A stretch of 64,000 bases of DNA from Modestobacter marinus (GTDB taxonomy: Bacteria > Actinomycetota > Actinomycetes > Mycobacteriales > Geodermatophilaceae): contig NZ_JAAMPA010000002.1 of NCBI RefSeq assembly GCF_011758655.1, forward strand, positions 682,001 to 746,000, given 5' to 3'. A model generated the notes under the pieces. The model saw nothing but the letters and a program-made list of their open reading frames with translations. It did not search any database and was not told where the DNA came from. The first letter of the stretch is position 1. The number at the start of each line of letters is the position of its first letter. The position numbers were made by a program, and so were the translations under genes. Positions 48,592-57,841 of this stretch are shown here, piece after piece.

Positions 48592-49257
48592 TCAGACCCC
48601 GCCGTTGGTGACGTAGGCGCTGAGCAGCAGCACGAAGGCGCTCGCGGTGATCAGCAGCCGGGCCGGGGTCAGGCCGTTGAGCAGACCGGCGATCGCCCCC
48701 ACGTTCGAGGCCCGCACCTCGGCGGCCTGGGCGCCGCGGCGGAGGAGCCGCACCTCGTCGGCCAGCAGGGTGCCCCCGGCGCCCAGCAGGGTCAGCCCGA
48801 GGACGACGAAGACCAGGGACAGCCGCTGGTCGAAGGTGTCCACCGCCGGCGCCAGGGAGAGCACCACGACCAGGCCCAGGAGCAGGCCGATCCCGGCGCC
48901 GGCCACCGGCGCCCAGGGCCCCATCCGCACCATCGGTTCCCCGCGCCGGGGCAGCCGAGGCCGTGGCCGGGCGCCGACCGGCGCCGTCGGGTGCGGAGGG
49001 GGCGGCGGTTCGGGAGCCGGCTCCTGCTGTGGGTCGGGCCGGGCCTCCGCACCGGCCGCCGCAGCCGCCTCGGCCGGTGCGACCTGGGGCGGCCCGTCCG
49101 GCCGCTCCCCCGCCGGCGGCACCGCCGGGGTCGACGGGACCTCCGGTTCACCTTGTGTCCGCTGGTCGGGCACGACCACGGCCGCCGTCGACCCGGTCGC
49201 CGTCCGTCCACCCCGGTCGGCCGGTCCGGCCGCCAGTACGTCCTGCTCGTCGCTCAT
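48592..49257 (-). CDS. Hypothetical Pro-rich membrane protein
   Basis: A 221-aa protein. The N-terminal ~115 residues are disordered and rich in Pro, Ala and Glu. Then come three likely helices (PVAGAGIGLLLGLVVVLSLA, LSLVFVVLGLTLLGAGGTLL and ARLLITASAFVLLLSAYVT), with LLADEVRLLRRGAQAAEVRA between. No family recognised. ATG at 49257 with GAGGTGATC before it, or GTG at 49269. Converges on doxX. Confidence 0.65.
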   Translation of the reverse strand: MSDEQDVLAAGPADRGGRTATGSTAAVVVPDQRTQGEPEVPSTPAVPPAGERPDGPPQVAPAEAAAAAGAEARPDPQQEPAPEPPPPPHPTAPVGARPRPRLPRRGEPMVRMGPWAPVAGAGIGLLLGLVVVLSLAPAVDTFDQRLSLVFVVLGLTLLGAGGTLLADEVRLLRRGAQAAEVRASNVGAIAGLLNGLTPARLLITASAFVLLLSAYVTNGGV

Positions 49258-49384
49258 CTGTGTGATCACCTCGGGTGCGGACGGTAGGTGGGCCCTCCGA
49301 CGAACCGGCGCAGCACCCCGGGTGTGGCGAGTGGGACCGGCGGGACCACGGCGGGGAGTGACCCACCGTGGTCCCGCGAGATCA

Positions 49385-49486
49385 CAGCGTCAGCTGAGCC
49401 CCAGCGTCAGCTGAGCCACAGCGTCGGCTGAGCCACCGCGTCAGCTGAGCCACTTCGCCGGCCGAGCCGCAGCGCCGGCTGTCCGC
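49385..49486. repeat. 17-bp tandem array, six units
   Basis: Units near CAGCGTCAGCTGAGCCC begin at 49385, 49402, 49419, 49436, 49453 and 49470; the last two are more diverged. Lies in the 313-nt spacer 49258-49570 between the membrane protein and the GH13 gene; the remainder shows no feature. Confidence 0.88.
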
Positions 49487-49570
49487 TGCGGCAACGGGTC
49501 GCTGCCCTGGCCGGCGACCGCCTCGGCCGGCCACCGCATCACCTGCACCCTCGGCCCGCGACCACCCCGG

Positions 49571-51250
49571 CTAGAGGATGCGGCGGCTGTCCTCGGCGAC
49601 CACCCGCAGCCAGCGGAACCCGTAGCCCTCCAGCGCCAGCTCGACCGAGCCGTCGTCGGCCAGCTGCGCGCCGCCCGCGGTGAGCAGGTCCTCCAGCCGG
49701 TGGGTGGCCCCGCAGCCGGGCACGGTGAGCGGGACCGTCAGCGGCTCGGCGCCCAGGTTGTGCACGGCGACCAGCGCGCCGTCGTCCCAGGTGCACAGGT
49801 GCGCCAGGACGGCGGCGTGCGGCTGCTCCAGCAGCTGGAAGCCACCCCACCCGAGCTCCGGGGACTCCCGGTAGCGGCGGATCAGCAGCTTCATGAACGA
49901 CAGCAGCGAGTCCGGGTCACGGCGCTGGTCGGCGACGTTGACGAACTCGGGGGCGAAGCCGCCGTCGACCACCGGGCGGGTCAGCTGCTTCGCCGGGGCG
50001 TCGGAGAAGCCGCCGTTGTCGCCGCTGGTCCACTGCATCGGGGTGCGCACCGAGAGCCGGCTGCCGGCCGAGAGGTCCTCCCCCATGCCGATCTCCTCGC
50101 CGTAGAACAGCACCGGGGTGCCGGGCAGGGAGAACAGCAGGCTGTAGACCATCCGCACCCGCCGCGGGTCACCGGCCAGCATCGGCGGCAGCCGGCGGAT
50201 CAGGCCGCGGTCGTAGACCTGCATCTCCTCCTCCGGCCCGAAGGCGGCGAAGACCTCGGCCCGCTCGTCGTCGCCGAGCTTGTCCAGGGTGAGCTCGTCG
50301 TGGTTGCGCACGAACGTGCCCCACTGGCTGTCCGGGGAGATCTCCGGGCGGGCGGCCAGCGAGGCGGCCAGCGGCCCGGCGTCCCCGCGGGCCAGCGAGA
50401 GGTACATCTGCTGCATCGTGTTGAAGTCGAACTGCATGGTGAGCTCGTCGCCGTCCTGACCGCCGAAGAACTCCGCCTGCTGCTCGAACGGCAGGTTCAC
50501 CTCCCCCAGCAGCACCCCCGAGCCGGTGCGCCGGCCCAGGAACGCGCGCAGCGCGCGCAGGTAGGCGTGCGGGTCGGGGAAGTGCGCGGCGGACTCCTCG
50601 TCCACCCCGGCGGTCTCCAGCAGGAACGGGACGGCGTCGACCCGGAAGCCGGACAGGCCCAGCTCCAGCCAGAAGCCCATGATCTTGGCGATCTCGTCGC
50701 GGACCCGGGGGTTGGTGACGTCGAGGTCGGGCTGCTCGGCGTAGAAGCGGTGCAGGTACCAGGTGCCGGTCTCCGGGCTGTGCGTCCAGATCCCGTCCTC
50801 GGCGTCGGGGAAGACCACCTGGTCGCTGGTGTCCGGCGGCTCGTCCTCCCGCCACACGTAGAAGTCCCGGTACGGGGAGTCGGTGCTGGCCTTGGCCGAC
50901 TGGAACCACGGGTGCTGGTCGGAGGTGTGGTTGACGACCAGGTCGGCGATGACCCGCATGCCGCGGTCCTTCGCCGTCCGGATCATCTCCACCAGGTCAC
51001 CGAGCGTGCCCAGCCGGGGGTCGACCGCGTAGTAGTCGGTGATGTCGTAGCCGTCGTCCCGGCCGGCGGTCGGGTAGAAGGGCATCAACCACAGGCAGGT
51101 GACGCCGAGGTCGGCGAGGTGGTCCAGGCGCTGGGCCAGGCCCTCCAGGTCGCCGACCCCGTCGCTGTTCCAGTCCATGTACGTCTCGACGTCCAGGCAG
51201 TAGACGACGGCGTTCTTCCACCACAGGTCGGACGTGTCGGTGATGCGCAT
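49571..51250 (-). CDS. GH13 alpha-amylase family enzyme, trehalose-synthase-like
   Basis: A 559-aa GH13 barrel protein. N-terminus WWKNAVVYCLDVETYMDWNS and GVGDLEGLAQRLDHLADLGV. Conserved regions: DLVVNHTSDQHPW, GFRVDAVPF (nucleophile Asp), LLGEVN (acid/base Glu) and FVRNHDELTL (third Asp). No signal peptide, so intracellular alpha-glucan or trehalose/maltose metabolism is likely. Closer to the TreS/oligo-glucosidase branch than to secreted amylases. ATG at 51250, 33 nt after the LLM gene. Confidence 0.88.
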   Translation of the reverse strand: MRITDTSDLWWKNAVVYCLDVETYMDWNSDGVGDLEGLAQRLDHLADLGVTCLWLMPFYPTAGRDDGYDITDYYAVDPRLGTLGDLVEMIRTAKDRGMRVIADLVVNHTSDQHPWFQSAKASTDSPYRDFYVWREDEPPDTSDQVVFPDAEDGIWTHSPETGTWYLHRFYAEQPDLDVTNPRVRDEIAKIMGFWLELGLSGFRVDAVPFLLETAGVDEESAAHFPDPHAYLRALRAFLGRRTGSGVLLGEVNLPFEQQAEFFGGQDGDELTMQFDFNTMQQMYLSLARGDAGPLAASLAARPEISPDSQWGTFVRNHDELTLDKLGDDERAEVFAAFGPEEEMQVYDRGLIRRLPPMLAGDPRRVRMVYSLLFSLPGTPVLFYGEEIGMGEDLSAGSRLSVRTPMQWTSGDNGGFSDAPAKQLTRPVVDGGFAPEFVNVADQRRDPDSLLSFMKLLIRRYRESPELGWGGFQLLEQPHAAVLAHLCTWDDGALVAVHNLGAEPLTVPLTVPGCGATHRLEDLLTAGGAQLADDGSVELALEGYGFRWLRVVAEDSRRIL

Positions 51251-51283
51251 GTCGCTCCTCTTCTCGGGGCGGGTGGAGCGAGG

Positions 51284-52333
51284 TCAGGGCAGGACGGCGG
51301 GCTGCGGCTGCTGCCGCGGGCGCAGCGGCTCGGCCGGCCCGGGCGGGTCGATGGCGACGGCCGGGGCGGGCACGGTGACGTCGAGCTGCGGCAGCACGTG
51401 CTCGCCGAACGCGTCGAGGAAGGGCAGCTGGTCCTTGGGCACGTGGTGCAGGTACACCTGGTCGAAACCCAGGTCGACGTACTCGGCGATCCAGGCGGCG
51501 TGCTGGCCGAGGTCGCTGGAGACCCGGACCGAGGCGTGCATGTCCTCGGGCCGGACGTGCGTGCTGGCCTGGTCGAAGGCGCGCGTGGTGTCCAGGTCCC
51601 AGCACAGCGGCGGCGGGAAGACGTTGCTGCGCCACTGGTCATGGGCGAGGGCGAGCGCCCGGTCGGGATCCGGGTCCCAGGACACGTGCACCTGGATGGT
51701 GAGCGAGCCCTTGCCTCCGGCGTCGCGGTAGGCGGCGATCACCTCGCGGAGCACGTCGTGCGGCTGGTTGATCGTGACCAGCCCGTCGGCCCACTCCGCG
51801 TGCCGGGCGGCGGTCTTCGCGCTGACGGCCGGGGCGATCAGCGCCGGCTGCTGCTCGGGCAGCGTCCAGATCCGGGCGCGGTCGACGGTGACCAGGCCCT
51901 CGTGGCTGACCTCCTCGCCGGCCAGCAGCGCGCGGATCACGTCGACGCACTCGCGCAGCCGGGCGTCGCGCAGGTCCTTGTTCGGCCAGACGTGCCCGGT
52001 GACGTGCTCGTTCATCGCCTCACCGGAGCCCAGCGCCACCCAGAACCGGCCCGGGAACATCGACCCGAGGGTGGCGATCGCCTGGGCGATGATCACCGGG
52101 TGGTACCGCTGGCCGGGGGCGTTGACCGCACCGAACGGCAGCCCGGTGGTGGCCAGTGCCGCGCCCAGCCAGGACCAGGCGAAGCCGGAGTGGCCCTGCC
52201 GCTCGTTCCAGGGCTCGAGGTGGTCGGAGCACATGGCCGCGGTGAAGCCGACCTGCTCGGCGTGCTGCACCGCGCGGAGCAGGTCGGCGGGGTGCACCTG
52301 CTCGTGGGAGTTGTGGAAGCCGATCACCGTCAT
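51284..52333 (-). CDS. LLM class flavin-dependent oxidoreductase
   Basis: A 349-aa luciferase-like monooxygenase fold protein: [40 protein letters not shown], then FPGRFWVALGSGEAMNEHVTG. FMN- or F420-dependent; the F420-type branch is frequent in Actinobacteria, and short members of this subgroup sit beside GH13 genes as here. Substrate unknown. The proline-rich tail (PGPAEPLRPRQQPQP) is unusual. Probably co-transcribed with the GH13 gene. Confidence 0.88.
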   Translation of the reverse strand: MTVIGFHNSHEQVHPADLLRAVQHAEQVGFTAAMCSDHLEPWNERQGHSGFAWSWLGAALATTGLPFGAVNAPGQRYHPVIIAQAIATLGSMFPGRFWVALGSGEAMNEHVTGHVWPNKDLRDARLRECVDVIRALLAGEEVSHEGLVTVDRARIWTLPEQQPALIAPAVSAKTAARHAEWADGLVTINQPHDVLREVIAAYRDAGGKGSLTIQVHVSWDPDPDRALALAHDQWRSNVFPPPLCWDLDTTRAFDQASTHVRPEDMHASVRVSSDLGQHAAWIAEYVDLGFDQVYLHHVPKDQLPFLDAFGEHVLPQLDVTVPAPAVAIDPPGPAEPLRPRQQPQPAVLP

Positions 52334-52497
52334 GGCGCATGCCTACCTGGCCGGGTGATCATCCGCACGACGGGTGCAGGCGGCAACGACCTCGCACGAG
52401 GAGATCATCTCGGCCGCACCGCGGTCTCCCGCACCGTGCGACCCCGCCCGGGCCGAGCTGATCCACGCGGCCACGTCCGCAGGACGGGCGGCGACGA

Positions 52498-53703
52498 TCA
52501 GGTGCCGGCCACCCGGCGGTAGATCCGCCGGCCGGGCGCGGAGGTGATCCCGTGCGCGACCGTGCTGGCCACGACCACCAGGGTGCCGGCCGCCCACAGC
52601 CGGGGATCGGTCACCCCCTCCTCCTCGCTGAAGCTCAGGTAGAACAGCGCGCTCACCCCGATCGGCCCGAACCAGCCGAGGAACACCGCGTCCCGCAGCT
52701 GCAGGCCCAGCGGCCTCATCAGCGCGAGCAGCACGGGGGGCCGCCGCAGCAGCAGCACGGCGACTGGGAAGACCAGCGCCGCCCAGCCCAGGTCGGCCCA
52801 CTCCGACCAGGGCAGCAGGATGCCCAGCAGCAGGAACAGCGGCAGCACCAGGTACCGGTTGATCCCCTCGTCGATGGTGTTCTGCGGGCCGACCTCGTCC
52901 TGGCCGACGGCGAAGTTGTAGGCCAGCCCGGCGACGAAGACCGCGAGGATGCCGTCGGCGTTGGCGATCCGGGCGAGGCCGAGGACGGCGATGGCCAGCA
53001 CCAGCGTGAACACCAGCGAGGCGCCCTCGGAGACGTCGTTGCGGCTGATGGCGAAGCTCACCGCACGCCCGGCGACCAGCCCGGCCACGATGCCGACGAC
53101 CACGGCGACGACCACCTGGTAGACCCCGTCGAGGGCGGCGTGCCCGAGGGAGTCACCGAGCACCAGGGCGATCGCCAGCAGCACGAGCGGCAGCGCCAGC
53201 CCGTCGTTGGTGCCCGACTCCGCCGACAGCAGCTGGCGGGTGCGGGCCGGCAGGTGCTCCTCGGCCGGCTTCCCGGTGACCACGCTGGAGGCGAGCACCG
53301 GGTCGGTCGGCGCGATGCAGGCGCCGATCAGCGCGGCCAGGGCCACCGGGACGCCGAGCACCAGCCAGGCCAGGCCGGCCGAGAGCACCGCCATCCCGAC
53401 CATCCCCAGGGTCACCAGCAGCGCGGTCGGGGTGACGATCGGGCGCAGCCGGCGCACCGGGTAGCGCAGCGCCACGCCGATCAGCGACACGGCGAGCAGC
53501 ACCCGGGCGGTCTCCTCGACCAGCGTCGAGCGGCTCGCCTCGGCCACCTCGATCAGCCCCAGGACCTGCGGGCCCACGACCACGCCGAGCAGAAGCGCCA
53601 GCAGCGGCTCGCTGAAGGGCAGCTCGCGCATCTTGCTGGACAGCGCGGCCAGCGCCACCGCCAGGGTGCCGACCAGCGCGTACCCCAGGTGCAGGTCCTC
53701 CAC
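52498..53703 (-). CDS. Cation:proton antiporter (NhaP/CPA1 type)
   Basis: A 401-aa membrane protein with about 11-12 helices. The N-terminus has MRELPFSEPLLALLLGVVVG; the ion-binding stretch is CIAPTDPVLASSVVTG and the ESGTNDGLALPLV region follows. Exchanges Na+ or K+ for protons across the plasma membrane. The short C-terminus lacks regulatory domains. GTG at 53703 with GAGGAGGGG before it. It follows the DASS gene on the same strand with a 213-nt gap. Confidence 0.92.
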   Translation of the reverse strand: MEDLHLGYALVGTLAVALAALSSKMRELPFSEPLLALLLGVVVGPQVLGLIEVAEASRSTLVEETARVLLAVSLIGVALRYPVRRLRPIVTPTALLVTLGMVGMAVLSAGLAWLVLGVPVALAALIGACIAPTDPVLASSVVTGKPAEEHLPARTRQLLSAESGTNDGLALPLVLLAIALVLGDSLGHAALDGVYQVVVAVVVGIVAGLVAGRAVSFAISRNDVSEGASLVFTLVLAIAVLGLARIANADGILAVFVAGLAYNFAVGQDEVGPQNTIDEGINRYLVLPLFLLLGILLPWSEWADLGWAALVFPVAVLLLRRPPVLLALMRPLGLQLRDAVFLGWFGPIGVSALFYLSFSEEEGVTDPRLWAAGTLVVVASTVAHGITSAPGRRIYRRVAGT

Positions 53704-53916
53704 GGTCCCCTCCTCGCCCGGCTGGGCTGCTGCGGGGCGACGCGCCGGTCCCGTGCCCCGGCGGCCCGTGCCCGCCGACCGGTCGGCGGCAAACACCCTC
53801 CCGGCTCGACCGCGGGCCGGGGCCGGGCCGGTGGCGACCGGGGAGCCGCCGATGCGGCTGTGGAGGGACTCGGCGACCCGCACCGTCCGCGGCGGCCGCC
53901 ATCAGGCGGTGGCGCC

Positions 53917-55581
53917 TCAGAAGGTGATGCCCAGGGCGACCCCGCCGAGCAGGTAGACCGCGGCGGTGATCAGCACGATGCCGATCACGTTGAGGACGGC
54001 GCCCGCGCGGATCATCTGCCCGATGGTGACGTAGCCCGACCCGAACACGATCGCGTTGGGCGGGGTGGCCACGGGGAGCATGAAGGCGCAGGTGGCGGCC
54101 AGTGCGGCGGGCACCAGCAGCACCAGCGGGAAGAGGTCGAGCCCGAGGGCGACCCCGCCGAGGACCGGCAGGAAGGCCGCCGCCGTCGCCGTGTTGCTGG
54201 TGACCTCGGTGAGCAGCAGGACCACCCCGGCGGTGACCACGACCAGGACGATGGCCGGCAGCGTCCCCACCGCGCCCACCTGGTTCCCCACGTACTCGTC
54301 CAGCCCGCTCGCCTGCACCGCGGCGGCCAGGGCCAGGCCACCACCGAAGAGCAGCAGCACGCCCCAGGGCAGCTTCTGCGCCTGCTGCCAGTCCAGCGCG
54401 GACACGCCCTCCCGCGCCTTGACCGGGATGAGGAACAGGGCCACGGCCGCCGCGATGGCGATGACGGCGTCGTCCATGTTCGCCACGAACGGCAGGACGT
54501 CGGTGAGCGCCGTCCAGCCGGTCAGGGGCTGGCGGAACACCCACAGCAGGGCGGTGGTCACGAAGACCACGAGCACGGTCCACTCGCCCCGCGACATCGA
54601 GCCGAGCTTGTCGATCTCCTCCTGGATCACCCGCCGGCCGCCCGGGATCTCCCGCAGCTCGGAACGGAACACCAGCTTCGTGAGCACCAGCCAGGCGAGG
54701 GTCAGGAAGACCACGGCGAGCGGCAGGCCCATCAGCATCCACTCGCCGAAGCCCAGCTCGATGTCGTAGTTCTGCTCGACGAAGGCGGCGAGGATGAGGT
54801 TGGGCGGGGTGCCGATCAGGGTGGCCAGCGAGCCGATGCTGGCCGCGTAGGCGATGCCCAGCATCAGCGCGACGGCGAAGTTGCGGGTGTCGGCGTCCTG
54901 GATGAGCTCGGTGACCGCCGGACCGCCGTCACCGGGGGTGTCCGTGTCGGCGGCCGCCTCGACGGCCTCGGCGTCGACGTTGCCCGCGGCCACCCGGTCC
55001 AGCACCAGCATGAGCACGCTGAGCCCGATGGGGAGCATCAGCACCGTGGTCGCGGTGTTGCTCACCCACATGCTCAGGAAGGCGGTGGCGATCATGAAGC
55101 CGGCGATCAGCCGCGGCGGCTTCGTGCCGACCGCCCGCACGGTGAGCAGCGCGATCCGCCGGTGCAGCTCCCACTTCTGCATGGCCAGGGCGATCATGAA
55201 GCCGCCCATGAACAGGAAGATGTTCGGGTTGGCGTAGGGCGCGGTCGCCTCCTCCACCGACAGCACGCCCAGCAGCGGGAAGGCGACGATCGGCACCAGC
55301 GCCGTCGCCGGCAGCGGAAGCGCCTCGGTCATCCACCAGACGGCCAGCAGGACGCCGACCGCCGCCGTCGTCCGGCCGGCCGTGCTCAGCGCGTCGTCCT
55401 GCCGGAGCAGGAAGTAGACGACCAACGCGGCGACCGGCCCGCCGATCCGGCCCGCCCACTGCCGCCCGGGCGGGACCGACGTGTCGGAGACGTCCGCCTG
55501 CTCCCCACCCCGGCCGGTGGCGGGCCTGCTGCGATCGGTCACCTCTGCTGCGGGTGCCTGCTGCTCTGCCCGTCGGGCCAC
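53917..55581 (-). CDS. SLC13/DASS family anion symporter
   Basis: A 554-aa transporter for dicarboxylates, sulfate or similar anions. The N-terminal ~45 residues are polar. The hairpin motifs with Ser-Asn-Thr are present twice: FLSMWVSNTATTVLMLPIGL and LLTEVTSNTATAAAFLPVLG. The other signature is ANPNIFLFMGGFMIALAMQK; GTPPNLILAAF and TPPNAIVFGSG are the paired loops. GTG at 55581 with GAGGAGAGG upstream. Follows EF-G2 by 44 nt. Substrate unclear. Confidence 0.92.
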   Translation of the reverse strand: MARRAEQQAPAAEVTDRSRPATGRGGEQADVSDTSVPPGRQWAGRIGGPVAALVVYFLLRQDDALSTAGRTTAAVGVLLAVWWMTEALPLPATALVPIVAFPLLGVLSVEEATAPYANPNIFLFMGGFMIALAMQKWELHRRIALLTVRAVGTKPPRLIAGFMIATAFLSMWVSNTATTVLMLPIGLSVLMLVLDRVAAGNVDAEAVEAAADTDTPGDGGPAVTELIQDADTRNFAVALMLGIAYAASIGSLATLIGTPPNLILAAFVEQNYDIELGFGEWMLMGLPLAVVFLTLAWLVLTKLVFRSELREIPGGRRVIQEEIDKLGSMSRGEWTVLVVFVTTALLWVFRQPLTGWTALTDVLPFVANMDDAVIAIAAAVALFLIPVKAREGVSALDWQQAQKLPWGVLLLFGGGLALAAAVQASGLDEYVGNQVGAVGTLPAIVLVVVTAGVVLLLTEVTSNTATAAAFLPVLGGVALGLDLFPLVLLVPAALAATCAFMLPVATPPNAIVFGSGYVTIGQMIRAGAVLNVIGIVLITAAVYLLGGVALGITF

Positions 55582-55625
55582 GGTGGGTCCTCTCCTCGAC
55601 GCTCGACCGGTGCCGCCGGCCCGGG

Positions 55626-57713
55626 TCAGGCCGGTTGCAGGTCGGCGACGACGGCGGCCGGGGCCGGTTCGTGGCCCAGCCGGCGGCGGGTGAACCGGCC
55701 GGTGCCGTGCGACACCGACCGCAGGGCCCGCGGGTACTCGATGAGCTCCCGCTCCGGCACCTCGGCGTGCACCGTCGTCTCCTCGCGCGCAGGGTCCGCG
55801 ACGCTCCCGGTGACCCGCGCCCGCCGGCCGGCCAGGTCGCCCAGCACCGGGCCGACGTGCTCGGCCGGGACCGTCACCTCCACGGCGCACCAGGGCTCCA
55901 GCACCCGGGTGCCGGCCGCGGCGGCGAGCTCCCGCAGGGCCAGCGCACCGGCGGCGGAGAAGGCCGCGTCGGAGGAGTCGACCGAGTGCGCCTTGCCGTC
56001 GACCAGGACGACCTCCACGTCGACCAGCGGCCGGCCCCGGCTCACCCCGCGGGCGGCCTGGGCGCGCACCCCCTTCTCCACGCTGCCGTGGAACTGGCTG
56101 GGCACGGCCCCGCCCACCACCCGCTGGCTGAAGGTCACCCCGGACCCGGCCGGACCCGGCCGGCCCTCCAGGACGACGACCGCGTACTGCCCGTGCCCGC
56201 CGGACTGCTTGACGTGCCGCCCGGTCACGGTGGCCGGGCCGGCGAGCGTCTCGACCATCGGCACCTGCACCGGCGGGGTCTGCACGGCGACGCCGTACCG
56301 GCCGCGCAGCCGGTCCAGCAGCACCTCGGCGTGCGCGTCGCCCACGCACCACAGCAGCAGCTGCCCGGTGTCCGGCCGCCGCTCCACCCGCACGGCCGGG
56401 TCCTCGACGACCAGCCGGGCGAGCGCCCCGGCGAGCCGGTCCTCGTCGCTGCGCGAGGCCGCCTCCACCGCCACCGGCAGCTGCGGGTCGGGCAGCGGCC
56501 AGGGTGGCACCACCAGCGGGTCCCCCGGGTCGGAGAGGGTGTCCCCGGTCTCCGCGCTGGCCAGCCGGGCCACCGCGCACAGGTCGCCGGCCGGGCACTC
56601 GGCGACCGGCCGCAGCACGCTGCCGAGCACGCTGGCCAGGCCGCCGACCCGCTCGTCGGCGTCGTGGTCGGGGTGCTGCTCGCCCCAGCCGTGCCCCGAT
56701 CCCGCGCCGCAGACGTGCACCGGGACGTCGGGGCGCAGGGTGCCGGAGAAGACCCGCACGAGGGAGATCCGGCCGAGGTAGGGGTCGGTCGTCGTCCGCA
56801 CCACCTCGGCCACGAGCGGCCCCGCCGGGTCGCAGGCCAGGTGCCCGGCCGGTCGCCCGTCCGGCCGGGTGACGGCGGGGCACGGGCGCTCCAGCGGAGA
56901 GGGGAAGGCGCTCACCAGCAGGTCCAGCAGCTCCGCCACCCCGAGCCCGGTGGGCGGCGCCGTGACCAGCACCGGGTGGAAGTCGCCGCGCGCGACCGCC
57001 GTCTCCAGGTCGGCGACCAGGTCGGCGACCTGGATCGGTTCACCGGCGAGGTAGCGGTCCATCAGCGTCTCGTCCTCGCTCTCGGCGATCACCCCCTCGA
57101 TCAGCTCGGCACGCAACCGGTCGCGCTCCGGGTCACCGGGCAGCGGTTCCAGCAGCGAGCTCAGCTCCCCGTCGGCCCCCAGTACGTGCAGCGGGTGCAC
57201 ACCTGCGCCGAGCCGTTCCCGGCAGCTGCGCACGACGGCCGGGACGTCGGCCCGCGGCCGGTCGACCTGGGTGACCACCACCGCCCGCGGCAGCCCGGCG
57301 GCGACGCACTCGTCCCACAGCTGCACGGTCGCGGCGTCCACGCCGGCCACCGCGGAGACGACGACCAGCGCGGCGTCGGCGGCCCGCAGCGCGGCCCGCA
57401 GCTCGCCGATGAAGTCCAGGGCGCCCGGGGTGTCCAGCAGGGTGACCCGGTGACCGGCGTGCTCGACCGTCGCGGCGTGCAGCGAGACCGAGTGCTGGAG
57501 CCGGACCTCCACCTCCTCGGTGTCCAGGCAGGTGGTGCCCTCCTCCACCCGGCCACCGCGGGGCAGCGCGCCGGCGGCGACCAGCAGCGCCTCGGCCAGG
57601 GTGGTCTTCCCGGCTCCGGCGCGGCCCACGAGCGCCACGTTGCGCACCTTCTCGGGCGGGCGGGGCGCCGGTGCACCGCCGCCGGCTCGGTTGCTGCCGC
57701 TGTGAGTCGCCAC
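55626..57713 (-). CDS. Elongation factor G-like protein EF-G2
   Basis: A 695-aa protein with EF-G domains in order: G domain (~20-280), domain II, III, IV and V. G1 is VGRAGAGKTTL and G3 DTPG. The G4 NKxD motif is replaced by TQVD (VVVTQVDRPRAD), which should weaken guanine specificity. Switch I is also altered. This is the mycobacterial FusA2-like paralogue, not the housekeeping EF-G; FusA2 in Mycobacterium is reported to lack normal translocase function. GTG at 57713. Divergent from hrpB (128 nt). Confidence 0.88.
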   Translation of the reverse strand: MATHSGSNRAGGGAPAPRPPEKVRNVALVGRAGAGKTTLAEALLVAAGALPRGGRVEEGTTCLDTEEVEVRLQHSVSLHAATVEHAGHRVTLLDTPGALDFIGELRAALRAADAALVVVSAVAGVDAATVQLWDECVAAGLPRAVVVTQVDRPRADVPAVVRSCRERLGAGVHPLHVLGADGELSSLLEPLPGDPERDRLRAELIEGVIAESEDETLMDRYLAGEPIQVADLVADLETAVARGDFHPVLVTAPPTGLGVAELLDLLVSAFPSPLERPCPAVTRPDGRPAGHLACDPAGPLVAEVVRTTTDPYLGRISLVRVFSGTLRPDVPVHVCGAGSGHGWGEQHPDHDADERVGGLASVLGSVLRPVAECPAGDLCAVARLASAETGDTLSDPGDPLVVPPWPLPDPQLPVAVEAASRSDEDRLAGALARLVVEDPAVRVERRPDTGQLLLWCVGDAHAEVLLDRLRGRYGVAVQTPPVQVPMVETLAGPATVTGRHVKQSGGHGQYAVVVLEGRPGPAGSGVTFSQRVVGGAVPSQFHGSVEKGVRAQAARGVSRGRPLVDVEVVLVDGKAHSVDSSDAAFSAAGALALRELAAAAGTRVLEPWCAVEVTVPAEHVGPVLGDLAGRRARVTGSVADPAREETTVHAEVPERELIEYPRALRSVSHGTGRFTRRRLGHEPAPAAVVADLQPA

Positions 57714-57841
57714 GCAGACCTCCGGACGTCGTCGTCCCAGGTGCCCACCCTGGCCCGGCAACCCGGCGCGGACAAGAGCTGGGCGTGTGCCGACCGGGTC
57801 CGGAGGCGTGTCGGCTGGGTGCACGGGCGAGACTGGCCGTC

